From Argyresthia goedartella (Eukaryota; Arthropoda; Insecta; Lepidoptera; Argyresthiidae): DNA of 64,000 nucleotides. Both the position numbers and the translations under genes were made by a program. Where the stretch lies: contig OX463809.1 of assembly GCA_949825045.1 (NCBI GenBank), forward strand, positions 8,831,501 through 8,895,500, given 5' to 3'. The notes under the pieces are model-generated. The model made no database searches, had not been told where the DNA came from, and saw nothing but the letters and a program-made list of their open reading frames with translations. Below, one piece after another: positions 34,374 through 45,250 of this stretch (positions within the stretch are counted from its first letter, which is position 1; every line of letters starts with the position of its first letter).

Positions 34374-34989
34374 TTTAGTTTTTTTGATAAGGCATTAGAG
34401 TTTATTTTACCTAGGGTAAAAGTACACCTTTGAGACCAGTTTACCTAAATAACAAATTAAACCATGAGAATTTAAAACATGAACCTATTGTATTCCACGT
34501 TAACAAAGTTCTACTAAACTAAAGCAATCAATTAATTGCAATATTCACACTGAATTTATAAAAAATATTAATCAAAATATTGTTATTAATAGGTACCTAA
34601 CGTGACCACATGTCCCGGTTTTGGCTGTCTGTCCCGCTCTCCCCCGAAAAAGCATTAAGTTCCCGCTTTAGCTCAAAGGTTATTTTAAAGTATTTATTTC
34701 AAAAACAATATGCATAAATTGTGTGTGAATTACAAAAATTAAATATGTACATTCATTTTAATTGATAAAATGTCAGATAAATTATACAAAATTAGTTAAT
34801 AAACTTTAAAGCTAGGATTAAATATTAATTTATAGTCATAATCACTATAGTAATAATATGTCAATAGGTACTGATAAATTCAATTTAAATTTAAAATATT
34901 ACTTGTCAATTTATTTTCGAAAATATAGTGTACCTTACAAAATTTCCCAAACTTAGCAATAGCTGTAATGTAAGAAATAATCACAGACT
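34374..34989. other. 3' flank of the TMEM186-like gene
   Basis: AT-rich with a poly(A) signal at 34798-34803; otherwise no gene, RNA or element end recognised. Confidence 0.5.
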
Positions 34990-35265
34990 ACTTGCGCCCC
35001 GGTTTAGACTCGCGAAGGTTAGCAATTCTTTCAAGGGTCAATGCATTCTCTACTACAACAAGATTACCTTTGGAGATCTTGAAATTGCCATTTGAGCAAT
35101 TTAAAAACCATGTTAAAGCGACTTTGTCAAAAAGGGATATTACAAAGTTCAAGATTACTTAAATGATGGGACTGTATGGGGTTAATCTGGCTCAACACAG
35201 ACATTGCTGTTAATAATTTTGTAATTATTTATTCCTGCTTATTAATTATGATAATGACATATATA

Positions 35266-36572
35266 CACAGTCAGGTCATAAGTTCTGTCACACAATAAAA
35301 ACTTTTGAATTTAGAACGCTGGCCACAAAAAAGTTTATTGAATTCGAATTTCGAATTTTGCATGAAAATAAAAATGTCTACTTTTAAGAATTTTCCTCAT
35401 TTTTAAATATGGAGTGGACACTTAAAGAAGACCGTGTCGCAGTTATTGCGTTGCATCGTTGCGGTTACGCGCCAATTCAGATTTTCGACTTACTGAAAAA
35501 TTTGAATATAACCAAAAGATTCGTTTATCGTACCATAAAACGATACAATGAAGACTAGTGTAGATGACAGGTCAAAAAGTGGTCGCCCTCGCTCTGTTAG
35601 GACTCCAGCAGTGATAAAAGCTGTGAAGGCGCGAATTCAAAGAAATCCCATACGTAAGCAGAAACTGTTGGCCCTTCAGATGGGGTTAAGCAGGACCACG
35701 GTGAAAAGGGTGTTAAATGAAGACTAAGGGCTTAGGGCATATCGAAGAAAAACAGGACATCGTTTGGACGCTCGTTTAATGGACCTGAGACTGAAGAGAT
35801 GCCGCGCTTTGTTGAAGCGGTACGCGGGATAAAAGCATCGGGAAATTCTTTTTTCGGATGAAAAAATTTTCACCGTGGAAGAGAGCTACAACAAACAAAA
35901 TGATAAGGTGCACGCACACAGCAGTGAAGAAGCGAGCAACCGTATTCCGCGTGTCCAACGAGGTCATTTTCCATCCTCGCTCATGGTTTGGTTGGGAGTC
36001 TCTTATTGGGGCTTAACTGAGGTACATTTTTGTGAGAAAGGCGTAAAAACGAATGCAGTTGTGTATCAAAATACAGTCCTCAAGAACCTTGTGGAACCTG
36101 TTTCTCATACCATGTTTAATAACAGGCACTGGGTATTCCAACAAGATTCTGCGCCAGCTCATAGAGCGAAAAGCACACAAGACTGGCTGGCAGCGCGTGA
36201 AATCGACTTCATCCGGCACGAAGACTGGCCCTCCTCCAGTCCAGATTTGAGTCCGTTAGATTACAAGATATGGCAACACTTGGAGGAAAAGGCCTGCTCA
36301 AAGCCTCATCCTGATTTGGAGTCACTCAAGGCATCCTTGATTAATGCAGCCGCCGATATTGACATGGACCTCGTTCGTGCTGCGATAGACGACTGGCCGC
36401 GCAGAATAAAGGCCTGTATTCAAAATCGCGGGGGTCATTTTGAATAAACTTTATTACCATAAGAATCTATGTTTTATTAAGTTCATTTTGCTATATAAAT
36501 GTTTACATAAATAATAAACATGTCTAAATTATTTAATATTGCACATGTGACAGAACTTATGACCTGACTATG
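35266..36572 (+). mobile_element. DD37D mariner (maT-like) transposon
   Basis: The 27-bp terminal inverted repeats begin CACAGTCAGGTCATAAGTTC and CATAGTCAGGTCATAAGTTC (inverted), with a single mismatch. They are flanked by TA (35264-35265, 36573-36574). Length is 1307 bp. One decayed transposase gene lies between them. Confidence 0.9.
35409..36447 (+). pseudogene. DD37D mariner transposase, one frameshift and two stops
   Basis: Starts MEWTLKEDRVAVIALHRC with a helix-turn-helix. The frame shifts near 35555, then KSGRPRSVRTPAVIKAV follows. In-frame stops occur near 35726 and 35830. The open part to 36447 has the catalytic residues: first Asp in LFSDEKIF (before 35875), second in VFQQDSAPAHRA, third in SSSPDLSPLDYKIW. 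The last two are 37 residues apart, which separates this family from classical DD34D mariner. It ends in a normal C-terminus (RIKACIQNRGGHFE). Confidence 0.88.
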
Positions 36573-36739
36573 TATATATTATATTAGTTAAGCATAAGCA
36601 ATGTGGGAGTTTCTACGCCCTACTTCTCCCACAGTGGTCCAATGTAGAGAAGTGGAAAAAAAATGATGATTGCTAAGTATATGCGAATATCTACAGTAAT
36701 AAAGACATTCGGAATTTGGAAATAATTAATTCCTAAATG

Positions 36740-38200
36740 CTGTAAGGGCACTTTTTAAACTAGTATATCCGTAATTTTAGTTTATGTTTGAAACTACTGT
36801 GTGTGACTAGAATCTTAAGCTCAACTGGTAGGTGCTTGAATATCAATAGCGACTGATATCCAGCTACATGTCGTGATATGTCCAGCCTTGTTGCGGAAAG
36901 TCTTTTGTACGCGAGGTTTCTCGTTTAAGTCCCTGTTCCTGGGTTTCGAATTTGTAAATGTTTTTAGATAGGCCAACCATTAAAACAAGTACTTACATAA
37001 ACATTTACATTAAATTCCAGTGTTGCAAGATCATTGTCCGAAATAACAACGTTTGTGTCATCCGCGTAAACCACCAGCTGACTATCAGGGATATTTTTAC
37101 CAATAAATTCGAACAAGTCGTTAGTAAATGCAATGAAGAAAATTGGGCCCAATATAGAGCCCTGAGGAACTCCTCTAGTTATCGGAAGAAGCTTTGACTT
37201 CGACGAACTGTTTCCTGTTGTGTAGGTAGGATTTGACCAGCTCTAAGCATTTACCCTGCACACCGTAGCTTTAGAGATCAATACGTCATGATCCACAAAA
37301 TCAAATCCCGAGCTTAAGTCCAGAAATATTGCTGCGACTTTCATTTTGTTGTCAAGTTTTCGTAACACATCATCAACTAATGTATCTATAGCGTCAGTTG
37401 TTCCCAAATCCCTCTGATAACTGAACTGTCAGTGACTGATTATTTAATTTTTCGAATATCTTTTGACAAGATCGGAAGCAACCAAATTGGCCTATAATGC
37501 GACGGATCCGTTTTTGTTCCCTTTTGTGCAGTACGCGAGCTATCTTTAGCTGTTCAGGAAAAGTTGCCCCCTTAAAACAGTTGCTAATGAAAGTAGAAAC
37601 AGGCTCCGCTAATATATCAATACTATTTTTTTTAAACTGTTACTGGTAAATCATGACTGTTTATTTTCAAAGAGTCGCACCATCTTCTCAAATTCTATTA
37701 TGGACGTTGGTTTAAAGTCCATCTCACACATTACGTTTGGACAGTTTACTGTTAACAAACTGTTTACTGCTTTCTGAGGATCATTTGAGACTCCCGTGGA
37801 CTTGGCATCGAACTGTTCTGCAAAGATGTCTACAATGTCCTTTGGCTTGTCAATAATTTCATCATTCACCTTTAACAGTAACTTATCTGTTTTGTTGAGA
37901 TAGGTCTCTTATTTTTGTGACCGTTTACCACATTCTATTAACGCCTTTGTGGATCTTTTTTCGCATTATCGAGCTCAGACCTAACTGCCAATTTCTTGGC
38001 TTCTATGAGCACTCTGCTATATATTTCTAAGTACTCATTACTATAGATCCTTATAGAGTTCACAGTTTTTTGCACGACTAAAACCCTCTTCATAGTGCTA
38101 GAAGTTTTGATTCCTGGAGTGATCCATTTAATTTGACTAGATTTTCGTAATGAAACCTTTTTTTTTCATTTTGCCAAAACACCTTTGAAATATCTTGTTA
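36740..38200 (-). pseudogene. Decayed non-LTR reverse transcriptase
   Basis: Minus-strand pieces of one RT run from about 38150 to 36960. They show IKWITPGIKTSS and KTVNSIRIYSNEYLEI, then the region 37869-37651 (DIVDIFAEQFDAKSTG). The palm motif SQLVVYADDTNVVISDNDLA is preceded by GPIFFIAFTNDLFEF (37152-36964). Frameshifts and stops separate the pieces. The clade is probably Jockey or CR1 group; confidence in that is low. Confidence 0.7.
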
Positions 38201-39381
38201 AATAATAATAATAATAATCTTTATTTCAGGTTTACAAAAACCCATATCTATAAATACCTTACAACTAGAGATAGGTACATAATTTATTATAAAAAAACAC
38301 AAAATATTATCTAACCTAGCTAGGGATTTTCTTCTTCGTTTTTGCTTCCCTGTAGCGTCGGTAAACGATGCCTTCCGGCCGGCACACGAAGTTTTAAGGA
38401 GAGGAACTCCTTGGCTCTTTCTGACTCCAAAACTTCGATCTGTACATTCGCCTCCTTTAGACCAGACGGCGGATTTTTCTTGAGCTTTTCCAGGATATGA
38501 CGTTCAACGTCCTGGCGGGTCATTTTCACGTCAATCCTGGAAATGTATATCTGAACGGTGGGAGCGGCAGCTTTCAGGCTGCTCTCAGCATCGGAGGGTG
38601 TACCACGCTGATTGTGGCTGCGTCTGGAGCGGCGCTTCCTGTTTTGGACCAGGGTAAAGCCTTCCCCATCAACTGTCGCGTTCGGTGGGCCACGGGCGGT
38701 AGACTTCGGTAACTCGGGAGTAAGATATAATTAGATACATATATCACTTGACGTCAACTAAATCCTAGTTACATCCCAGCGATATCAATCATATCTCACT
38801 CCCCAAACAAATCTCTCTCTCTCTGCCCAGCCCGTAGCAAATCAAATACAAAGTATGACTCACTCATTTACTACGGTTAAGTGAGACCAAAGAAAACAGA
38901 CGTCTTTCACTAATTGGTCCAAATTCGAGCCGGATATCTAGAAGTGCCATTTTAACTTTCATTGAACTTATCAACTCAGTAAACAAATAAGAACCATGTG
39001 AGATATTAGAGCAAGAAAAATGTGGGAGTTTAGAGGTTATGAGAAGCCATAGATTGAAAAGAGTGAGATGTGATGCAGATATAACGTGTCACCGAGATAA
39101 GATATGATATGATGATGAGATATGATTACTCCCTATAAAGAAACACTGCGCAAGTCAAACGGGCGGGACTAACAGGTGTCGCGCGCGGCGCAGCCTGCAG
39201 CTTCTGTTGTTCGGCGGCGGGCGGTGCGGGGCGCGGGCGGCGACGACGGGCACGGCGGGACACAGCAGCATCTCCTTCTGAGGTTCCAGTATTTTGGATA
39301 TTCTGCTGGTCGAATTCGTGACGGCACGAGGCGGTGCGATATTTATCAACGCGGGCTTGATTCGTGGAACTCGGTCAGCTG

Positions 39382-39793
39382 CAGTAACCGCATTTTTGCT
39401 TACCGGCGTAATGTTATCGCACGTGTCGGCTATTCGCTGCGTCGGCAAGCCTGACGCAATACCCACAACTCACGTTTCAGGTCGGCGAAGATGCCTGCGG
39501 AAGCCTCCAACTTTCTTCGGATTTCGGTGACGTCAGCCTGCAGCCGCACGATGTCATTCAGCAGCCGAGTGCCGTCGACGTGGTCAACCGCATTTTTGCT
39601 TACCGGCGTAATGTTATCGCGCGTGTCGGCTATTCGCTGCGTCGGCAAAGAGGTATCAGCCTGACGCAATACCCACAACTCACGTTTCAGGTCGGCGAAG
39701 ATGCCTGCGGAAACCTCCAACTTGCTTCGGATTTCGGTGACATCAGTCTGCAGCCGCACGATGTCCTTAAGCAGCCGAGTGACGTCGACGTGG
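39382..39793. repeat. Two-copy tandem duplication, about 205 bp unit
   Basis: From AACCGCATTTTTGCTTACCG at 39385 and again at 39586 the two units run in parallel to GTCGACGTGGTC. They differ at a handful of sites and by an 8-9 bp indel (AGAGGTATC). Confidence 0.85.
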
Positions 39794-40083
39794 TCAAATG
39801 TCACCGGCGGCAGCTTGTTGAGGTCGCGGGCCACGTAGGTTGGGACGTCATCGGGTTCGATCTCCTTGAACACCCGGAAGATGTCCTGGAGATTCCTCTT
39901 TCCGCTCGCGTTCCTCCGTGCCACAAGGCGCACGGTTGTGACTGGCCATTTGAAATAAAAGCTGATAACGAATGATGAAAATGAAACCGGATTGCTACCG
40001 CGTGGTCGGAAACCATATATATTGATGGAAAACGCGGATCTGTTTGCCGACCAGACAAAATCTCGGAAAGAAAATTTTATCAA
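39430..40083 (-). CDS. ORF1/gag-like protein of a LINE, with internal duplication
   Basis: 217 residues, open throughout. VPTYVARDLNKLPPVTFDHV then DVTRLLKDIVRLQTDVTEI (a coiled coil with heptads of L, I and V) and FADLKRELWVLRQ are features I know from lepidopteran transposon ORF1 products. The coiled-coil part occurs twice in the protein because of a DNA tandem duplication (39382-39793). The function in the family is RNA binding or particle assembly; none is shown here. Downstream minus-strand sequence to 39176 continues in a Pro/Arg-rich style with shifts. Confidence 0.55.
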   Translation of the reverse strand: MIKFSFRDFVWSANRSAFSINIYGFRPRGSNPVSFSSFVISFYFKWPVTTVRLVARRNASGKRNLQDIFRVFKEIEPDDVPTYVARDLNKLPPVTFDHVDVTRLLKDIVRLQTDVTEIRSKLEVSAGIFADLKRELWVLRQADTSLPTQRIADTRDNITPVSKNAVDHVDGTRLLNDIVRLQADVTEIRRKLEASAGIFADLKRELWVLRQACRRSE

Positions 40084-40537
40084 ATTTGGTAAACGAATTC
40101 CTCAAAAACAACAGCATTTCTTAGCATATATTTCACATCGCATTACTATGACGGGTTTGAGGTTAGAATTAATACAAATTTGAACTTACTGCGCTGTGTA
40201 CAAAAACCTGAACTTACTGCGCTATTTGTATTGTAGTCAATTGTAGTGTAATCAAAAAAATTTGGTGGGACAATGCTTATTTTTGAGGATAAGTTGTTCA
40301 ATGGTCCTAAAAGGGACGTAACCCTATCTACAACGTAAACATTTATTGTAACTAGGAAATTTGTAGATACTTACCATATTACCACTTAAAATATTAAACA
40401 CTTTAACCTCAAAACAAACGTCAATTCCCATGTTTTTGTTTTTAAACAAGTGATGAACAGTAGTTCTGTTTATTTCTTTGTGGTAAGGCCCTTAGATTTC
40501 GTAAATTCTTTATTATTCACATAACAGTCAAATAGAC
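40084..40537. other. Intergenic, nothing recognised
   Basis: Contains a short direct repeat GAACTTACTGCGCT at 40182 and 40211 and nothing else identifiable. Confidence 0.5.
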
Positions 40538-40540
40538 GTA

Positions 40541-40768
40541 CAGATGTAGTGAATAATCCTTTCCTTTCGTATTTTCTCGGAAATGTTCGTTTTTGTCTTA
40601 CTACTATAACGGGCAATTTGACATTTGACATTGATAAATAAAGTATGCGATTTATTTGATACCTACACGTAATTTAATAATACAGTAATTCATAGACACA
40701 TCGGCACCATTCGGGTGTTATCCTTGTTCCTAGTTTTGCCGATAGGAAAGGATTATTCACTACATCTG
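40541..40768. mobile_element. MITE with TA duplication (Tc1/mariner type)
   Basis: Ends CAGATGTAGTGAATAATCC(TTTCCT) at 40541 and its exact inverse ending at 40768 give about 25-bp perfect inverted repeats. They are flanked by TA on both sides (40539-40540, 40769-40770). Length is 228 bp, non-coding. It lies between the ORF1 element and the 3' end of mRpL30. Confidence 0.85.
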
Positions 40769-40914
40769 TACATGTATGTTAGTAAATAAATAACAAAATT
40801 ATTTCATGACATCTATTTTTTCCAACTAGTAGGTACCTACCTAGTTATGTTTGCATTTTGTTTGATTAAAAAGCTGTTTTATCTAAGTATCATATTTTAT
40901 CTAAGTACCAATAA

Positions 40915-40920
40915 TTTATT
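40915..40920 (-). terminator. Poly(A) signal for mRpL30
   Basis: AATAAA on the minus strand, about 29 nt after the stop codon. Confidence 0.6.
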
Positions 40921-40948
40921 CCTTTCTTTGACAATTCCTATAAAACAC

Positions 40949-41678
40949 TTAAAATCCGCCACCAAAAGGATTCATCCATTTGAGTCTTGAATCTCTTTTG
41001 ATTGTATCAGAGTCCATTTTCTTCTTATCACTTTCAAACTGCTCTAGGGCTTCTATTTGCTTCTGGTCTGGTTCTAACTTTTTAGTAACAAAGCACTCTC
41101 CATTCTCTTTCAATACTGTATACTTGATGTCATCTTTTGTTGGTTCACCATAAGGGAATGTGATGGGTGTTATTTTGACCAAATGTTTGATTTTCCAAAG
41201 TCTTGCATTAATTTCTGGTATGTTCTTGACAATTGTTACTCTTTCCTGAAAAATAATAAAACATTAACACAATTTCCACCATATTTATTGAAATAATATA
41301 ATTTCCATTCAGTAATGTTGAAATAGTTACCTCATCATCAATTTTCAAATCTCTTAGTATCCTTTGCTGCTGTCCTGGATTATTCTTGTAACCTTTTACT
41401 CTCTCAACTCTGAACAACTTTGCCGGGGTTATTTCAGGCTCTTCATAGTTATCATCTCTGAAAAAGATTTTTGGGTCAAACATTTGATTACTTATTTCAG
41501 TGGATAAATACCTCATCTAGTCTGAAATGCCCTGAGGATTTTTTTAGAAGAAAGACTCCAACCTCGGATAATACACAATGCCACCAGGGTAGCGAATACC
41601 TCCGGCGTGTTTGACGCCCTTGCTTCGTGAAAAGGACAAAAGTGCAGAATAGGATTTCAACAGTTGTTGATTCATCAT
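40949..41678 (-). CDS. mRpL30: Mitochondrial ribosomal protein L30 (uL30m)
   Basis: Component of the large mitoribosomal subunit. Exons on the minus strand: 41678-41563, 41511-41331, 41245-40949. They join in phase to 197 residues. Exon 1 gives a basic, acid-free leader (MMNQQLLKSYSALLSFSRSK) and PGGIVYYPR. Exon 2 has PAKLFRVERVKGYKNNPGQQ, the start of the L30 fold; exon 3 has ERVTIVKNIPEINARLWKIK and HLVKITPITFPYGEP, matching the VHKNIP-N-A-L---KHL-I block of mammalian MRPL30. Intron 1 would be only 51 nt (GT 41562, AG 41512-41513). If it is not used, translation could start at ATG 41516 without the leader. AATAAA lies at 40920-40915. Confidence 0.85.
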
Positions 41679-41689
41679 TGTAAAGAGTA

Positions 41690-42320
41690 GGTACAGAATA
41701 AAAAGCTGAAATATTTTACTCAAATGTCTCAAAACATAACCTCTATCTATTGCAGATTGGATTGATCGATTGATAGATGTTAGACTGCCTGACGGATAAA
41801 AACAATCTGTGAACTTTCCAAGTTTCGTGCGGTCCGAAATTAAATGAAGTGCTCATATTGTTTTTGGATATTTCTTTGAACGAATTGTTAGCTATGAAAC
41901 GAAAAAATAGAACATTTTCCGAATTGTACCCAAATTTGTTGAATATAAATCTAATCTACATTAAATTAACTATGTTTTCTATAATTTGGCTTGTTTTCTT
42001 CATCGTCGTCGTAATACATTTATTTCATTTACATCGTATAATTACATTTCATTTACATAGTTCAAAATGGGGATATGTATCACCGGATTTAACTTAGAAC
42101 TTTTTTATCTGTTTTTGTACTTTTACATAACAATTTATTATTAGTACACCTTAATTTTACTCAGAACAGAATGCTTAATTTATTTGCGCGACAATGTGTG
42201 TTGCTTATTTTCAACATCGCGAAGTATTCAATGATTTAGCTACGTTGCTTGGGAACCACATTGCAAACTTTTCAATGTTTAACTTTAGTCATCACCTGTT
42301 TTTGGTAGTTAAAGTTACTA
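41690..42320. other. Upstream flank of mRpL30
   Basis: Promoter-side DNA, AT-rich. A hydrophobic plus-strand frame at 41849-42097 has no recognisable homology and is probably chance. Confidence 0.4.
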
Positions 42321-42960
42321 ATAATTATAATAACTCATTTATTTCAGGCTATACAAAACCCTTATAAATTCAGTTAACATGAAAACAAAACAGATTCAGT
42401 TATCATAAGTATTAGCAGTATTAAATATTATTATTATTACCAGATATTAAATTAAGATTATTTAGATATAGTTAAGAGTAGATACTGAAATTAATACTGT
42501 GGAAAAAATTAATTTAATATTGTAAATTGATATTGTAAACAAAAAAATAATAATTTTAAACTAAATTATGAAAACAGTTACTGTTGACAGATAAAATGGA
42601 ATAAATAGTTTGAGCTGTACAATTGAATAAGTGTAAAATAAAAATAAGATAAAATTGACCAGAATTTTTTACAAGTTTTGTCTATGGACTTACTGATGTT
42701 TTGAACAGATAGGTATAGGCCTCTTGATGATGGTATACAGTGATAATCCGTCGACGTGATGATATCATTAGCCCATCGGGCAGGTGGTCTTTCCATTAGC
42801 CATGTCGCTCCCCCTGGCCACCTCCCTGTGACTGCTTTATAGCTTAGTGACCCGACCACCTCCGACTTAAAGTGGAGCCATTCTGTGAAGTTGCATTTGG
42901 CATCTGTCATCTGTAGAGACAGAACTATATGTCTGTCTCCCTTCCTTGCGAAAAAAGGAC
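42321..42960 (-). mobile_element. LINE 3' fragment (RTE-like C-terminus)
   Basis: On the minus strand ERPPARWANDIITST (about 42800-42760) resembles the GRPPxRWxDDI segment at the C-terminus of RTE-type endonuclease-RT proteins. The 3' end is CTGAAATAAATGAGTTATTA at 42347-42328. The rest is decayed. Confidence 0.5.
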
Positions 42961-43404
42961 AGACAGTTAGTTGAGAGAGTCCACTTGCATATGAAAGATC
43001 AGGCTTAGGGGGCGGTAGACGAGAACAAAAACGTAGAAGATCGATGACTACCGATATGTAGGTACCTCAAAATGTTTGAGATACAAATATTTGGTTTTGC
43101 ATTGGATTTATTTATAAAGCTTTTTAACATTTTTTAACTAGAAATATGAATAATAATAAGTATTTTGGCAACATTGTTTCATTCCACTTTGTTTCCGAAA
43201 GCTTCGCAATATTGCCTATGTTTAACGTCAATTTCCTGAAAAACTAAACCTACACGATTTTTTATTTTATTTTCTGTTCATACCTATTTATACCAACTAC
43301 TTATACAAAAAAGTAAAAAAAAACTTATTCACGCCTGTCGTAGTGCACCCTGCAATTTTTCACGAGCTCACGTTATATTATAGTGGACGCCTGCGAAGGA
43401 CAGG
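42961..43404. other. Left flank of the copia insertion
   Basis: No gene or RNA seen. The last bases GTCAA (43405-43409) are the left target duplication of the copia element. Confidence 0.5.
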
Positions 43405-43409
43405 GTCAA

Positions 43410-43565
43410 TGTTGGGGTTATTTAACATGGAAAGACATGGCGGACATAAAATACACATTTATTGTTAGTCTTTTACAATAACAGAATTGCATTGACAATC
43501 TGAAGTATCTTGTCACATTAATTTCATACGGAGAACCATCGACAGTGCTGTGGCCAGTACTCACA
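43410..43565 (-). repeat. copia 3' LTR
   Basis: Same length and sequence as 55188-55343. The minus strand just before it reads GTGAAGAGGAG, a short polypurine tract. Confidence 0.9.
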
Positions 43566-43660
43566 CTCCTCTTCACGGCACTATCGTGGTGATCAGGACA
43601 GTCCAAGGCTGCTCCGCAACTTCATCAAACGCGGACCAGCTAAAGCTTTGGTTAGCAGGT

Positions 43661-44692
43661 TGTCGTGTAGCGACAAGAACCTAACAAGAAACAACAACCA
43701 GGATAAAATTTAGAAATGATAGTTTATTATGCGTATTTACAGTGAGTATTTTTATAAAAATGAAAGGAAGATGAGGATGAATGAGGTGAGACAGATTTTT
43801 AAAAAAATACAGGTATCCAGATAAAAAAAAGAAATCGGAGGACACGGAGAGTAGGAGGCAGAAGAAACAGCAGACGTCTGGTGAGCCGGTCAGTGGAGAC
43901 AGGCAACACGGTAAGTAGCTGCAGTAGGCAGGAGGCGTAGCAGCCTTACTCCAGTGGAGGCAGTAGGCAGGTGAAGTACCAGCCGTCTGGCGAGCCGGTC
44001 AGTGGAGGCAGGCAACACGGTAGGCAACAGTAGGCAGGAGGCGTATGCTCGGACATAACAGAGGCTCGCAGGTTCCCGGGGCAGTGCGGCCCCGGGATAA
44101 GGCCTTTAGGTGATGCTTCTTGTTCAAAAGCTGAAGTGAGACTCCCGAATTTCAGAAATGTTCCGCTCTTATACCCTTTTTGGAGAGTTCTAAAAATTAT
44201 TTAAATTAAAAGCAATTTTTGTGAATGGCCAAGAGGGAAAAAGTATTTTTGTGAAAGTATTGAAGTAAACATATCTGACCGCTAACGAGTTTGAATGGAC
44301 ATTGCCATGACAACCAGATAAACAACGACATAGCAATATGTCAGATTTTGGTTTCAGGCTCGTAATAGAGAAAACAACAGGATATCCTAGCCAAAATTAC
44401 ATAACAGCGATAGATAAAAAGGTAACGCACCAGCGCGCACGAAGCCCGAGATTGCAGAGTTTCGGAGAAAGCCAAATACAAGGTCACCAAAGGTAAACCC
44501 CTCCGACATCGATTTAACAGTGCTGATAGTATGAAAATACGAAGTGAAAATGATTTGTTATTGTGTTCTTATGGTTTAAAACGTTACAGGGTCCTAAGAA
44601 AATAAAGGTGATACAAAGTATCCAGCTGAACAGCTCAGCAAGTAACCAGCTGAACAGACTGGAAAATGGCATGTAAGTAGCATAACACTGCA
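43661..44692 (-). repeat. gypsy 3' LTR
   Basis: Begins TGTCGTGTAGCGAC (partner: TGTAGTGTAGCGAC) and ends CATAACACTGCA. It has two clear minisatellite units (43878-44048) and lacks one present in the partner. Confidence 0.88.
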
Positions 44693-45250
44693 TTTTCCCC
44701 CCGACCCTGGAAAAATTTTTGACTCAGCAAAAATTTTTATATGTACATTTTTTTTAAATAAACCATAAAAACACAGCTTTGCAGAAACAGACATCACCAG
44801 GCAAAATCAGATATACCATCTCTTACATTCATCATCTTCATTCAGGTAAGGGTGGAGTTCACATTCAATGATTACCACTCTAAAAGTGTGTTTTCGAAAG
44901 GACATTCAGGCTTACTTAAGGAGTTGTCATCCGCTCCTGCGTGGAAAAAAAAAATAAGTAGAGGTAAAGAGAAACAAATTAATCCTAAGGTAGCTTTAGT
45001 GGCTTTGACTTAAGATTAAGAACGGCCAGAGCGGTAGAGCTCGAAGCCAGAGATCAGTAACATCGCCAACGAGATGTGTCTGAAATAAAGATAAAAAAAA
45101 GGTGAAGACTAACCAACAAAGATTCGAGGTCCTCAAGTAAAATGTGTTGAAGAACACTGGATTAAAGGAAGAAATAAAAATAATAAGGTGAAAATGGTGA
45201 TGATATTTATACATATATACAAATTAACAGTTAATAGAAGTTAAGAAAAT

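Larger units (their letters stand above)
34990..36730 (+). mobile_element. LINE 3' end split by a DD37D mariner
   Basis: 35005-35180 holds a decayed C-terminus (SNSFKGQCILYYNKI, then KKGYYKVQDYLNDGTVWG) like that of the LINE at 27521-29846. A 3' UTR follows from GGGTTAATCTGGCTCAACAC. The UTR is interrupted at 35266-36572 and resumes TATATTATATTAGTTAAGCAT. It ends near TAAAGACATTCGGAATTTGG at 36720. An uninterrupted copy of the same UTR is at 56639-56899. Confidence 0.75.
38205..40083 (-). mobile_element. LINE-type element with ORF1 and (ATT)n tail, RT missing
   Basis: The 3' end on the minus strand is CTGAAATAAAGATTATTATT at 38230-38205, a normal lepidopteran LINE tail. Upstream come a short frame at 38529-38320 and the ORF1-like gene at 39430-40083. 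GC-rich, Pro/Arg-coding sequence lies at 39176-39300. No RT is present between them, so it is an internally deleted or non-autonomous copy. Confidence 0.55.

Noticed and set aside
38205..38225. (AAT)n run considered as a stand-alone microsatellite or CRISPR-like array.
   Set aside because: It directly precedes CTTTATTTCAGG and is the tail of a minus-strand LINE; no spaced direct repeats of CRISPR type occur anywhere in the window.
41849..42097. Hydrophobic 82-codon plus-strand frame upstream of mRpL30.
   Set aside because: AT-rich sequence gives chance runs of Phe, Leu and Ile; no conserved motif or gene context.
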